Part shown: piece by piece, positions 44,310 to 52,971 of the stretch
How positions within the stretch are numbered: the first letter of the stretch is position 1
Layout of the letters: each line of letters begins with the position of its first letter
Assembly (NCBI GenBank): GCA_937926105.1
Contig: CALANS010000050.1
Coordinates: 186,001-250,000, forward strand
Direction: 5' to 3'
DNA from: an uncultured Actinomycetes bacterium
GTDB lineage: Bacteria; Actinomycetota; Actinomycetes; Mycobacteriales; Nakamurellaceae
Length of the DNA stretch: 64,000 bases
Program-made: the position numbers and the translations under genes
Notes under the pieces: model-generated
Told to the model about the DNA's origin: nothing
Databases searched by the model: none
The model's input: the letters and a program-made list of their open reading frames with translations, nothing else

Positions 44310-47111
44310 CTACCCCAGCCGCACGGTCCGGATCTGCCAGGGACGTAGCGGAACGCTGCAGCGACCGGCGCCATCAAGCTGCGTGGCATCTGCGCACTCC
44401 GCGCTACCCGTCACCTCGCGCCCGAGCAGGTCGATGGGCTTGGCAGCGGCAAACGGCCGACCGGGGCGGGCCAGGGTCGCCGTCACCGGGGCATCGGTCA
44501 TTGCGGCTACCCGGACGTCAATGGCTCCCTCGGGCGCCGCGACGACCGCCGACAACACCACCCCGTCGCCGGACAGTTCCAGCCCGCGGCGGGCAGCGGG
44601 CAAGGCGCCACCGGCGGCCCCGGATCCCGCACGTACCACCGGATCCAGCACGAAGTCTTCGGCCAGCCGGACCAGGCCTGCCTCCCACCACCCGCCGGTG
44701 TGCGGCAGGACCGCGAACCGAACCGTGTGCCGGCCCGGGGACTGCCCCAGCGGGGTAGGTAGCTGCGGGCCGGCGGGCTCGTCACGCAGCCCGTTCCGGT
44801 TACGCGACAGGTATCCCACCGACCGCATCACGGTCAGCGCGATCGCATCCGGGTCCGACAGCAGCTCGTACTCCGTCGGCCCGGTCAGCAGGACTCCGGC
44901 GCCGCCGGCGTCCACGAACATCGACGCCGGGTAGGTGGCGATCGGGTACTCGCCCACCGGCCCGGCTTCGGGGTTTCGGCCGCGCCGCACGACGGCGAAC
45001 TGACCCGCGGCGTGGCTGGTCTCGGCCGGCCGCGCACACGGCACGTGCAGCCGCAGCCGGTGATCGCGCACCCGGTTGTCGAAGGAGACCTCCAGGCGCA
45101 CGAAGGGTTCCCCGGCCCGCAGCTCGACGAGCATGTCGACGTCGACGATCTCCGTGTCGTGCGACCGACTGTCCGCCGTGCCCGCGGCCGGCCAGCGGTA
45201 CCGGCGACGCACCAGCAGTGATGCCACCACCGGTCCGGCCTGCAACACCTGCACGTGAATCGACTCCGGTACGGTGACGAGCATGTCGACCGCGGGCGGC
45301 GCGTAGTTGTAGGAGTCGCCGGCGTCGCCACCGTCCACCAGTGAACCCACGCCGTCCAGCAGCACACCCTCCCGCTCGACCCGCAGCGCACCGTCGGCGT
45401 TGATCCGCACGGTGATTCCACGGCCCACCAGGCCCGCATCGGTGGCGGCCACCGACTCGCCGTCGGGGATGCGATCCGCGACCGCGGCATCGGGAACCAG
45501 CCGCGCCGAGACGACTCCCAGGGACGGGCAGGTGATCCGGGCGGCCACCGTCCGGCGGGGCTCGTCCACGATACGCACCCGCCACGGCCCGGGCCGGTCA
45601 GCCGCGGCGGCGGCGGCGCGTGCTCGCTGCACCGTCACGTCCCACGAGCCCGGGCCCGGATCGGCGGCTACTCGGAATGTCAGGCACGGCGGCACGGTCT
45701 CGGTGTCGATCGTCACCTCCCGCACCTGACGGCCGAACAGTTCGCGGTCGTGCACCCGGCGAAACAGCGTCGCCACCTCATCGGAGCCGACCGTCTCCTC
45801 GGCCAATGTGCGCTCCGACACCTCGAGTTCCTGCGTCGGGCAACGGTTCCCGGCTGCATCGCGCACTACCACCGGACCCTCGACAGGCGCCGGCATGGTG
45901 GCCATCACCACCGCCGCACGCCGACGCGGCGACGGGTTGATCACCACTACTGCGTCCGACGGCACGCGCTGCGCGAGCGCGGCCGTCACGTCGTCGCGCA
46001 CCGCCTGGCCCACCTGGCCCGCCTCGGCGATCCGGGCCGCCACCTGGACGGCCGTCTCGTCGACGCCGCACCCGGTCACCGAGTCGTGGCAGGAACAATC
46101 GACCAGCTTCGTCCAGGCCAGATCCAGCAGCAGCGCCGGCCAGGTCGTGCCCCACAGCGCTTGCAGCGGCTCGGCGTAGCGCTCCACCATCCGCTCCGCG
46201 GCGGCCAGTCCGTGCTTGAGATGGGGTCGCACGGAGATCACCCCGGGCAGGATGTTCGCCCGCGCGTGCGAGCGCAGTTCCCCCTGCAGGGCCGGAAGAT
46301 CCGAGCCGTCCGGTACGAACTCCGCCAGATACTCCGCCAGCGTCGCCACTCGCAGCCCCCCGCCCCGCCGTTGGCCGAGCCGGCTGGCCAGGCCCATCAG
46401 GGTGGGCAACGGCCCGGAGTGATCGGTCCCGTACATCGCCAGGATCTCGTCGGCGCTCGATCCGCCGCCGTCACCGCCGCTCTCGCCGCCGAAGGCTGCG
46501 GCGAACCTCCCCAGCCGGCGATCGAGCCGGCCAACCAGATCGTCGGGGTCGTCGAACAGGTCCGAGACGTTGCCGTAGCCGGCGATCAGGTACTCGGTGT
46601 CGATCCCGGTGCCGTCCGGCGATGTCCACCGGAACCGGTGCCCCGTCACCGAGAGGGGGACCCCGCGATACACGCAGGCGTGTGAGAGCCCGGCGCCGCG
46701 CAGGATCTGCGGCATCTGCGCGATGTGGCCGAACATGTCCGGCAGGTAGCCAACATCCATGGCACCGCCCAGCGCCGCTGCTTGCCGGTGCCCGAGTTGC
46801 AGGTTGCGGATGATGTTCTCGCCGGAGCACAAGAACTCGTCCAGCAGCACGCGCCATGGCCCGATGGCGAACTGCCCGCGGTGCACCAAGTCGGCGAGGC
46901 GATCTCGATTCGCCGGGCGGACCTCAAGGTAGTCCTCGACGGCCGCCATCTGGCCGTCGAAGGTGAACCGGAAGTCCGGGTCGGCCTCGGCGCGCACCAG
47001 CACGTCGTCGACGACGTCGACCAGTCGCATCCGGAAACGCTGAAACGGTTCGTACCATTCGCGATCCCAGTGAGTGTGCGGCACCAGAGCGACCGGCCGG
47101 GCCCCGCTCAT
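44310..47111 (-). CDS. Alpha-mannosidase, glycoside hydrolase family 38 (MngB-like)
   Basis: This 933-residue retaining glycosidase releases alpha-linked mannose. The N-terminal catalytic domain begins VALVPHTHWDREWYEPF (zinc-binding His and Asp). Its nucleophile Asp is in GYLPDMFGHIAQMPQIL, and HDSVTGCGVDETAVQ is the late metal-site loop. The C-terminal beta domains are complete. The opening and the LPDMFGH form resemble 2-O-mannosyl-glycerate hydrolases more than eukaryotic-type mannosidases. No signal peptide is present, so substrate must be imported. ATG 47111 overlaps the dehydrogenase stop (ATGA). It is the third gene of a minus-strand operon with an IolE-like isomerase. Confidence 0.92.
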   Translation of the reverse strand: MSGARPVALVPHTHWDREWYEPFQRFRMRLVDVVDDVLVRAEADPDFRFTFDGQMAAVEDYLEVRPANRDRLADLVHRGQFAIGPWRVLLDEFLCSGENIIRNLQLGHRQAAALGGAMDVGYLPDMFGHIAQMPQILRGAGLSHACVYRGVPLSVTGHRFRWTSPDGTGIDTEYLIAGYGNVSDLFDDPDDLVGRLDRRLGRFAAAFGGESGGDGGGSSADEILAMYGTDHSGPLPTLMGLASRLGQRRGGGLRVATLAEYLAEFVPDGSDLPALQGELRSHARANILPGVISVRPHLKHGLAAAERMVERYAEPLQALWGTTWPALLLDLAWTKLVDCSCHDSVTGCGVDETAVQVAARIAEAGQVGQAVRDDVTAALAQRVPSDAVVVINPSPRRRAAVVMATMPAPVEGPVVVRDAAGNRCPTQELEVSERTLAEETVGSDEVATLFRRVHDRELFGRQVREVTIDTETVPPCLTFRVAADPGPGSWDVTVQRARAAAAAADRPGPWRVRIVDEPRRTVAARITCPSLGVVSARLVPDAAVADRIPDGESVAATDAGLVGRGITVRINADGALRVEREGVLLDGVGSLVDGGDAGDSYNYAPPAVDMLVTVPESIHVQVLQAGPVVASLLVRRRYRWPAAGTADSRSHDTEIVDVDMLVELRAGEPFVRLEVSFDNRVRDHRLRLHVPCARPAETSHAAGQFAVVRRGRNPEAGPVGEYPIATYPASMFVDAGGAGVLLTGPTEYELLSDPDAIALTVMRSVGYLSRNRNGLRDEPAGPQLPTPLGQSPGRHTVRFAVLPHTGGWWEAGLVRLAEDFVLDPVVRAGSGAAGGALPAARRGLELSGDGVVLSAVVAAPEGAIDVRVAAMTDAPVTATLARPGRPFAAAKPIDLLGREVTGSAECADATQLDGAGRCSVPLRPWQIRTVRLG

Positions 47112-48229
47112 GCCTGGCTCGCTTCCCCGCCCCACTCCACCCCGTGGCGCTGCGCGTAGGCGGCGTAGATGCGCTGCCCGGTGACGATGTCGATCAACCC
47201 CTCTGCCGGGCCGGATCTCGGCGGAACGCCGTCCCGCACCATGGCCGCGAATCCCTCGAGCTCCAGTTCGAACTCCTCGGACACGCTCCTGGTGACACAC
47301 CGGGATTCGGTTCCGCCCACATTGCCGACCACGTGCAACTCGCTGGGTGCATTGAGCAGGTAGGGGCACGGGAACACCACTCCGGCGCTGCCGGTGGCGT
47401 GGTGGATCATCACGGTCTCTCGGTAGGCAGGGTAATCGGGGATGTAGTGCCACGTCAGGGACAGCGGGATGTCGCCCGGCAGGGTAGCCAACACCTCCAC
47501 CGATCCGGGCTCCCCCGCGTACCGCCGCACCGTCTCGATGCGCTCGGGTGAACCGAACAGGCCGCGCAGCAACGAGATGTCGTGCACGATGCTGCCCAGC
47601 ACGATGTTGGTGTAGAGCCGGGCATGCGCGTCGCCGGACCGGCCGATCGCCGCCTCGACCACGGCATCGGTGGCCGCTGCCAGGGACGCCAGCAGCCCCG
47701 GGTCCGCATCGGTGGGCCGGGGTGGCAGCGAGGCGAACGCGAGTTGCGAGGCATCCGAGGGATGCAGCACCTGCACATCGACCGCGCGCACCCCGGATAG
47801 GGAGGTGACGATGTCTGCCAGGGCGACCGACGCCGGGTCGTACTGCTTCATGTAGGCGACCTGCACCATGGGCCGGCCGGCCACGGCATCGACCAGCGCG
47901 CGGGCCTCGGAGACGCTGTAGGCCAAGGGTTTTTCGCAGAACACCGGCAATCCGGCCCGTACCGCCGCCAGCGTGTCGGCACCGTGCGAGCCGTAGGTGA
48001 GGATCATCACCGCGTCCAGATCGCCCAGCGCGATCAGGTCCGCCGGGGTGCCCATCCGGCGGGCCGGGTCGACGCCGTACCGGGCGCCGACCCGGTCCCG
48101 GGTGCTCGGCGAGATCTCCGCCACGGCCGCGATCTCGAACAGGTCCGGCCGACGCGCCAGCAGCGGCAGGTGCACGGTCTGGGCCACGGCGCCCAACCCG
48201 GCGATTCCGAGCCGGATCGGCGTGCTCAT
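47108..48229 (-). CDS. Gfo/Idh/MocA-family oxidoreductase, possible inositol or sugar dehydrogenase
   Basis: The 373-residue NAD(P)-dependent dehydrogenase has an N-terminal Rossmann fold (IRLGIAGLGAVAQTVHLPLLA) and the family's catalytic Lys in FCEKPLAYSVSEA, followed by the alpha/beta substrate domain. Family members oxidise inositols, their epimers or free and bound sugars. In this operon it could act on inositol or on a keto-sugar, preparing it for the IolE-like enzyme. Its ATG overlaps the upstream stop and its own stop overlaps the mannosidase ATG by four bases. Confidence 0.88.
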   Translation of the reverse strand: MSTPIRLGIAGLGAVAQTVHLPLLARRPDLFEIAAVAEISPSTRDRVGARYGVDPARRMGTPADLIALGDLDAVMILTYGSHGADTLAAVRAGLPVFCEKPLAYSVSEARALVDAVAGRPMVQVAYMKQYDPASVALADIVTSLSGVRAVDVQVLHPSDASQLAFASLPPRPTDADPGLLASLAAATDAVVEAAIGRSGDAHARLYTNIVLGSIVHDISLLRGLFGSPERIETVRRYAGEPGSVEVLATLPGDIPLSLTWHYIPDYPAYRETVMIHHATGSAGVVFPCPYLLNAPSELHVVGNVGGTESRCVTRSVSEEFELELEGFAAMVRDGVPPRSGPAEGLIDIVTGQRIYAAYAQRHGVEWGGEASQA

Positions 48230-49194
48230 CGTGCCTGCCGCCGTCCGTCGCCGGGGGCGTCCGACGATGCCCCGCCACCGCCGAATCCCAGGTCCACCAA
48301 CGCCCGATAGTTCCGTCGTTGGTCGGCGAGCATGTCCTCGAAGGAGTCTTCCGGCCCGGCGATGATGTCCTGCTCGACGACGGCCCAGCCGGCGTAGCCC
48401 GAACGCCGCAGCGCGGTGACCACGCCGGCGACGTCCAGGTCGCCGTCACCGATGGGCACGAAGACCCGCTGGGACCAGACGGCGATCATGCCGGCACCGG
48501 ATGCCAGCGCCGCGGATATCACCGCCGAGCGGGCATCCTTCAGGTGCAGGTGGTTGATGCGCGAGGACCAGCGCGACACCGCGTCCACCGGGTCGCCGCC
48601 ACCGACGATCAGGTGCCCGGTGTCCAGCGTGATATCGATGTCGGTGTCCGCCAGCAGCCGGTCGATCTCCGCCGGAGATTCGACATCGGTGCACGTGTGG
48701 TGGTGGAACGTCGCCGTCCACCCCCGATCGGCGCACCGTCGCACCGCGTCGTTCACGTTGCGGGCCAGCGACTTCCATCCGGCAGCGGCCAGCCCGATGT
48801 CCGGTAGGCGCGCTCCCCCACCGGGGTGCGCGACGCGGATGTCGCGCCCGGAGACCGCCAGGGTCGGCTTGGCGGCGGGTAGCTGATCGGGCCGTCCGGC
48901 CGCGTCGAACAGATCCAGGGTGCGCGAGAGCCGCGGCAGCGCCGCGGCGTAGCCATCGTCGTCGTAGAACGGCAGGTCGCACCAGCCGCCGGTCAGGCCG
49001 AGTCCGTGCCGGGCCAGCCGCTCGCCCAGCGTGGCACCGGTGCCCAGGTAGCCGGGGTCGCCGAGGTCGATGCCTCGGTAGCCGATGCCGGCCAGCGCGG
49101 CCATCAGGTGATCCGGATCGGGCCGTTGGTAGTCGGCCCTGCTCAACTCGAAGGCTCCGAAGCTGACCGGGGCATTGGCGAGGACGACCGTCAT
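48226..49194 (-). CDS. IolE/IolI-like TIM-barrel sugar isomerase (possible inosose dehydratase)
   Basis: This 322-residue AP-endonuclease-2-type TIM barrel begins VVLANAPVSFGAFELS, similar to the NAPCSWGVFE opening of IolE and IolI. Later metal-site stretches are TFHHHTCTDVESPAEIDRLL, TLDTGHLIVGGGDP and INHLHLKDAR, matching IolE. It would dehydrate or epimerise an inosose. The C-terminal Gly/Arg tail is low in complexity. It starts the minus-strand operon with its own promoter region, which carries the perfect palindrome TTGTCATGACAA 86 bp upstream. Confidence 0.82.
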   Translation of the reverse strand: MTVVLANAPVSFGAFELSRADYQRPDPDHLMAALAGIGYRGIDLGDPGYLGTGATLGERLARHGLGLTGGWCDLPFYDDDGYAAALPRLSRTLDLFDAAGRPDQLPAAKPTLAVSGRDIRVAHPGGGARLPDIGLAAAGWKSLARNVNDAVRRCADRGWTATFHHHTCTDVESPAEIDRLLADTDIDITLDTGHLIVGGGDPVDAVSRWSSRINHLHLKDARSAVISAALASGAGMIAVWSQRVFVPIGDGDLDVAGVVTALRRSGYAGWAVVEQDIIAGPEDSFEDMLADQRRNYRALVDLGFGGGGASSDAPGDGRRQAR

Positions 49195-49279
49195 GGCTGG
49201 GACCTATCTGTCCGAGAACGAGGAACTGTCGGGCGCGCAGGCGGTGGCGGCTTCCGTGGGAGGGAAACTCCTGGCGCAG

Positions 49280-49291
49280 TTGTCATGACAA
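49280..49291. promoter_or_regulatory. Palindromic operator TTGTCATGACAA before the IolE-like operon
   Basis: This is a perfect 12-bp palindrome in the 269-bp gap between the IolE-like gene and the secreted-protein gene. It is the most symmetrical of the three WTGTMMTGACAW sites in the island. The core GTC-ATGAC shape suits HutC-type GntR regulators. Confidence 0.65.
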
Positions 49292-49394
49292 TCTAACTAA
49301 TGTCGGGCGCCGACGGGAAGGGCACGGTGCCGTTCGGCGAGTCGGCACCCGCAGGCTCGGACGCCGAGCGGACGTGACCTCGGTCGGGCACACC

Positions 49395-49428
49395 GCCGGG
49401 CCCGGTCGACAGTCGAACCGGGCCCGGC
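49395..49428 (-). terminator. Strong terminator hairpin after the secreted repeat-protein gene
   Basis: GCCGGGCCCGGT (49395-49406) and ACCGGGCCCGGC (49417-49428) are perfectly complementary around CGACAGTCGA. The hairpin lies 35 bp past the stop of the minus-strand secreted-protein gene and has no U-tract. Confidence 0.75.
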
Positions 49429-49463
49429 GGCCTGATCGCGCCGCTGGTGGCGGCGGCGGAGCA

Positions 49464-51305
49464 TCACCCGTTGTCGATGGTGAACGACTCCGTTCCGCAC
49501 GCCGACGTCGCGCTCTGGTTGTTGTTGTCGCCGGAGTAGGTTGCCATCCAGCGCCAGGTTCCGGGCTGGCTTGCCACGAAGCTGGAGTTCGTGGTGCCGT
49601 AGGTCCCGTTGCCATTGACGGTGACCGTCTGGGTCAACGCGGCAGTCCCGGAGCAGGTGGCATCGCCGGGCTCGAACAGCGCGAACATCACCGTGCCGCC
49701 CGCGTCCGAGGTGGCGCCCGAGAGCGTCAGCGAATCATTCGGGATGAGGTTCTGCGCGGTGGAGACGTTCGGGCTCCGAGGGTTGACGGTCACAACCTCA
49801 TCGGTGCAGGCGCTGAGCGCACCGTTGTTGTTGCTGTCACCGGAGTACGAAGCCTGCCAGTAGAACGTGCCCGCCGTGTTGAACGCCAGCGCGTTCGAGT
49901 CGGGGACGATTCCGCCGGTGACCGTCACGGTCCCGGCATCGCGCGCGCCCGTCGAGCAACTGCTGTCCGAGTACACGGTGTAGGTGACGGTGCCGCCGGC
50001 ATTCGACGTCGCCCCGGTCAGGGTCGCCGAATCATGCACCGACGAGCCCACCGGAACGCTGGTGTCAGACAGCGTCGTGGTGATGCTCGGACTCCTGTTG
50101 GTGTGGTTGGTGTACGTGCAGTCCACGCTGCCGGCCACGGCCATCGTCACGTTCACCGTGGCGCCGGATGTCGTCGCCGACGTCCCGGAACCGGTGGCGG
50201 TGCAGCTCAGGTCGGCCAACGTCCAGCCGCTCTGTGCCGCCTCGGTGATGGAGTAATTGCCGGCATTGACCGCTGGATAGGCCTGGGTGCCTCCGCCCGA
50301 CAGGCTGAAGGTGGCGGGACTGAGCCCTCCGGTGGTGCTGTAGTCGAACGTCGAGTCGCCGTTCTGGGTGACCTTGTGAATGGTGATCGACCCGCAGTTG
50401 GTGATGTTCACCGGCGACGGCGCGATGAAGTCCTTGATCTCGGCGGTAAACGATGTCGAGGACCGGCTCTTGACGAACACGCTGCCGAACTGCTGGCAGC
50501 CGCCGCTGAGCGGGAAGACTCCGGAGGCGGTCAGGTCGATCGCGGCCTCACCGAACAGGCCGACACCCAGCTGGGAGGCGCTCACGGTGTCGGTGATGGC
50601 CACGGTGTTCACCGCACCCGTCGCGGCACCCGCAGTGGTCAGGTTCTCCCGATTACCCCAGCAGGGCAACGCCTTGGCCGAGTAGCAGTCACCGACGCTG
50701 TGCCCGTGACCCGCCGTGAGCCAGGTCAGCAGACCGAGGCTCGGCGTTCCGGAGCCGCCGAAGTCGTAGGTGATCAGCAGGTCGCCCTCGGTCCGGTTGA
50801 GGGTGACGGGACCAGTGGTCGCTCCGGTGAAGCCGGCCGTGACGCTGTGGTTGACCTCGAAGTCCAGGTTCGCCGATCCTATGTTCACCGCCCGTTCCCA
50901 GGCCAGGTACAGGTACGTGTGCCCATTCGCGCCCAGCCGGGACGCCTCATAGAACTTGGTCAGGTCGTTCTTGTTGGGCGGGATCGAGCCGTCGACCACC
51001 GTCACCGCAGAGACGTCCTCCTTGGTGCCCTGGCCGAATGCGTTGTCGCCGGAGCCGGACGGATTGTCCGTGCCCACGGCGATGTGCGGGTCCGACGCAG
51101 GGTTGGTGGTAAAGCTTGCCCAGTCGGTGTTGCCCGCGGTGTTGACGACCATGTTGCCGTCGTCACCCTCGAAGTTGTCTCCGGACAGCGGCGCAGCCGA
51201 TGCCGCGGGTGCCAGTACCACCGCGACGACGCACCCGGCCGCCGCGGCCACCGCGGCCACCGCGAACCAGCCTCGGCTGGTGCGCGAGAAAGGTGCACGA
51301 GACAC
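49464..51305 (-). CDS. Secreted protein with prealbumin-like and Ig-like repeat domains
   Basis: The protein has 613 residues. A Sec signal peptide WFAVAAVAAAAGCVVAVVL ends at ASA-AP near residue 39. The next 270 residues form an unrecognised beta-rich domain (FEGDDGNMVVNTAGNTDW). Then comes a prealbumin-like/SpaA-type unit with the closing motif VDCTYTN. Two bacterial Ig-like repeats with GATSNAGGTV/GATSDAGGTV and YSGDSNNN/YSGDNNNQ end the chain. There is no LPXTG anchor or lipobox, so it is probably released or held by the wall. GTG 51305 has AGAAGGGC upstream. Sparse Lys and Arg and high Thr/Ser/Gly are typical of surface proteins. Confidence 0.85.
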   Translation of the reverse strand: MSRAPFSRTSRGWFAVAAVAAAAGCVVAVVLAPAASAAPLSGDNFEGDDGNMVVNTAGNTDWASFTTNPASDPHIAVGTDNPSGSGDNAFGQGTKEDVSAVTVVDGSIPPNKNDLTKFYEASRLGANGHTYLYLAWERAVNIGSANLDFEVNHSVTAGFTGATTGPVTLNRTEGDLLITYDFGGSGTPSLGLLTWLTAGHGHSVGDCYSAKALPCWGNRENLTTAGAATGAVNTVAITDTVSASQLGVGLFGEAAIDLTASGVFPLSGGCQQFGSVFVKSRSSTSFTAEIKDFIAPSPVNITNCGSITIHKVTQNGDSTFDYSTTGGLSPATFSLSGGGTQAYPAVNAGNYSITEAAQSGWTLADLSCTATGSGTSATTSGATVNVTMAVAGSVDCTYTNHTNRSPSITTTLSDTSVPVGSSVHDSATLTGATSNAGGTVTYTVYSDSSCSTGARDAGTVTVTGGIVPDSNALAFNTAGTFYWQASYSGDSNNNGALSACTDEVVTVNPRSPNVSTAQNLIPNDSLTLSGATSDAGGTVMFALFEPGDATCSGTAALTQTVTVNGNGTYGTTNSSFVASQPGTWRWMATYSGDNNNQSATSACGTESFTIDNG

Positions 51306-51714
51306 GTGAATGCCCTTCTGCTTGTTGAGAACAACTGGTGCCCGCAACGCCCTGGTGGGGCTCGCGGGCATGGGCGCAGCCGTCCCCCTTCGGTTGCTGA
51401 CCACACTTGCTTCCGGTTTGCCCGGCGGGTGGCCCGCCCGGCGGGCGGCCCGCGAGCGGAAGTCCGACCGGCTCTGTCGGGCCGGGACATGACCGCCGGG
51501 GCCGTTGTCACCCGAGCATCATACGATAGAGTGTGAGACATTTCACATAACTACTCTGCGTAGTACGGAGGTCCAATACGCCGCTGAATGCTGCGGGAGA
51601 GAGTTAGACTATACGGGTGATACGGCGGCTCATTGCCTTCGCTCCGTGGCATGCTCAGGGATCACGTCAATCCCAGCAGCCACCCCGCGTGACTGGGCCG
51701 GATGGAGCGCCTTC
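51306..51714. other. Gap of 409 bp upstream of the secreted-protein gene
   Basis: No gene is visible. Near 51418-51445 a very GC-rich inverted stretch (CCGGCGGG and CCCGCC units) could fold in the mRNA leader of the secreted-protein gene. The region 51518-51620 is AT-rich for this genome. It contains a CRP-type palindrome and a TATGAT-like -10 on the minus strand (51523-51518). Confidence 0.6.
51532..51547. promoter_or_regulatory. CRP/FNR-type binding site TGTGA-N6-TCACA
   Basis: TGTGAGACATTTCACA is a perfect match to the CRP consensus (also that of mycobacterial CRP). It lies 227 bp before the secreted-protein GTG. A TATGAT box about 9 bp away on the minus strand would put the site over the -35 region, favouring repression or a special activation mode. 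Confidence 0.65.
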
Positions 51715-52875
51715 TCAGCGCACGTGTGAGGGCACGAACGGTGGCTTGACCACCCGTGCGCGCAGTGGCCGGCCGCGCACGTCGACTGACACCTCCGCCC
51801 CCTCGTCCGCCGCGGAGGCGGTATCCAGCAGCGCCAGCGCGATGCTGCGACCGAGCGTCGGCGAGAACGTGCCGGAGGTCGTCTGGCCGATGGGAGCCCC
51901 GTCGGCGCCGTTCACCTGCTGATGCGGGCGCAGCACGCCACGGTCCAGGGCGTCCAAACCCCACAGTCGCCGGGACGGGCCGGCTGCTTTCTCCGCCAGC
52001 AACGCATCTCGGCCGAAGAACGACTCCTTTTTCCAGCCCACAGCCCAACTCGCCCGGGCCTGCAGGGGGGAGATTTCCGGGGACAGGTCCTGCCCGTGCA
52101 GCGGGTAGCCCATCTCGGTGCGCAGCGTGTCCCGGGCACCGAGGCCCGCAGGCAACCCGCCCCGGGATGCGGCGGCATCCAGCAGCGCATCCCACAACGC
52201 CGGGGAACCCTGCCAAGACGGCAGCAGCTCGTAACCGTGTTCGCCGGTGTACCCAGTGCGGCACACCCGCAGCGGCTCGCCCGCGAACTCGGCGTCCTGC
52301 CAGGACATGTAGTCCAACTCGCTGGGCAGCCCCAGCTCGCCGAGCACTTCGGCCGAGGCCGGGCCCTGTACCGCCAACACCCCGAACTCCCGGTGCCGAT
52401 CGGTGATCCGGACCCCGTCCGGCGCGACGGCGCGCAGCGCCGCAACGACCGCAGCGGTGTTCGCCGCGTTCGGCACCAGGAACACCTCGTCGTCACCGAC
52501 CAGGTACGCGATCAGATCGTCGACGACGCCACCGGAGTCGTTGCAGCACAACGTGTACTGCGCCTGACCGGACCCAATGCGACGCAGGTCCGCGGACAGG
52601 CAGGCGTTCACGAACTCCGCCGCGCCGGCACCCGTCACCGAGGCCTTACCCAGGTGTGAGACGTCGAAGACCCCGACCGCCGAGCGCACCGCGGTGTGCT
52701 CGGCGACCACACCGCCGCCCGCGTAGGAGATCGGCATCTCCCATCCGCCGAACGGTCCCATCGTGGCGCCCAGCTCGCGGTGCCGCTCGTGCAATGGGGA
52801 GCGGATCGGGGTGACCTCCGGCTCAGCACCGCTGGAGACGGGACCGTCGGAAGCGGAATCAGTGGGCTCGATCAT
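51715..52875 (-). CDS. gcvT: Glycine cleavage system T protein (aminomethyltransferase)
   Basis: GcvT moves the aminomethyl carbon of glycine from the H protein to tetrahydrofolate, releasing ammonia. The 386-residue sequence starts [11 protein letters not shown] and has the early [26 protein letters not shown]. Folate-binding [13 protein letters not shown] and [13 protein letters not shown] follow, and then the C-terminal [17 protein letters not shown]. An upstream TTG at 52881 is less likely as start. It is divergent from pepA by about 100 bp, as in M. tuberculosis. The H and P proteins are not in this window. Confidence 0.96.
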   Translation of the reverse strand: MIEPTDSASDGPVSSGAEPEVTPIRSPLHERHRELGATMGPFGGWEMPISYAGGGVVAEHTAVRSAVGVFDVSHLGKASVTGAGAAEFVNACLSADLRRIGSGQAQYTLCCNDSGGVVDDLIAYLVGDDEVFLVPNAANTAAVVAALRAVAPDGVRITDRHREFGVLAVQGPASAEVLGELGLPSELDYMSWQDAEFAGEPLRVCRTGYTGEHGYELLPSWQGSPALWDALLDAAASRGGLPAGLGARDTLRTEMGYPLHGQDLSPEISPLQARASWAVGWKKESFFGRDALLAEKAAGPSRRLWGLDALDRGVLRPHQQVNGADGAPIGQTTSGTFSPTLGRSIALALLDTASAADEGAEVSVDVRGRPLRARVVKPPFVPSHVR

Positions 52876-52971
52876 GGACAAGACCGTAGCCGGTGTCCCA
52901 TCCGGCCTCGATACCCCGACCCGATAACGTCATGCCCGCACCCGCACCTCGATCGAACGGGAGTCGAGCCC

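Noticed and set aside
47114..48449. Upstream extension of the mannosidase frame through the dehydrogenase gene
   Set aside because: The extra residues are Gly/Arg-rich and without domain; the GH38 domain begins just after ATG 47111.
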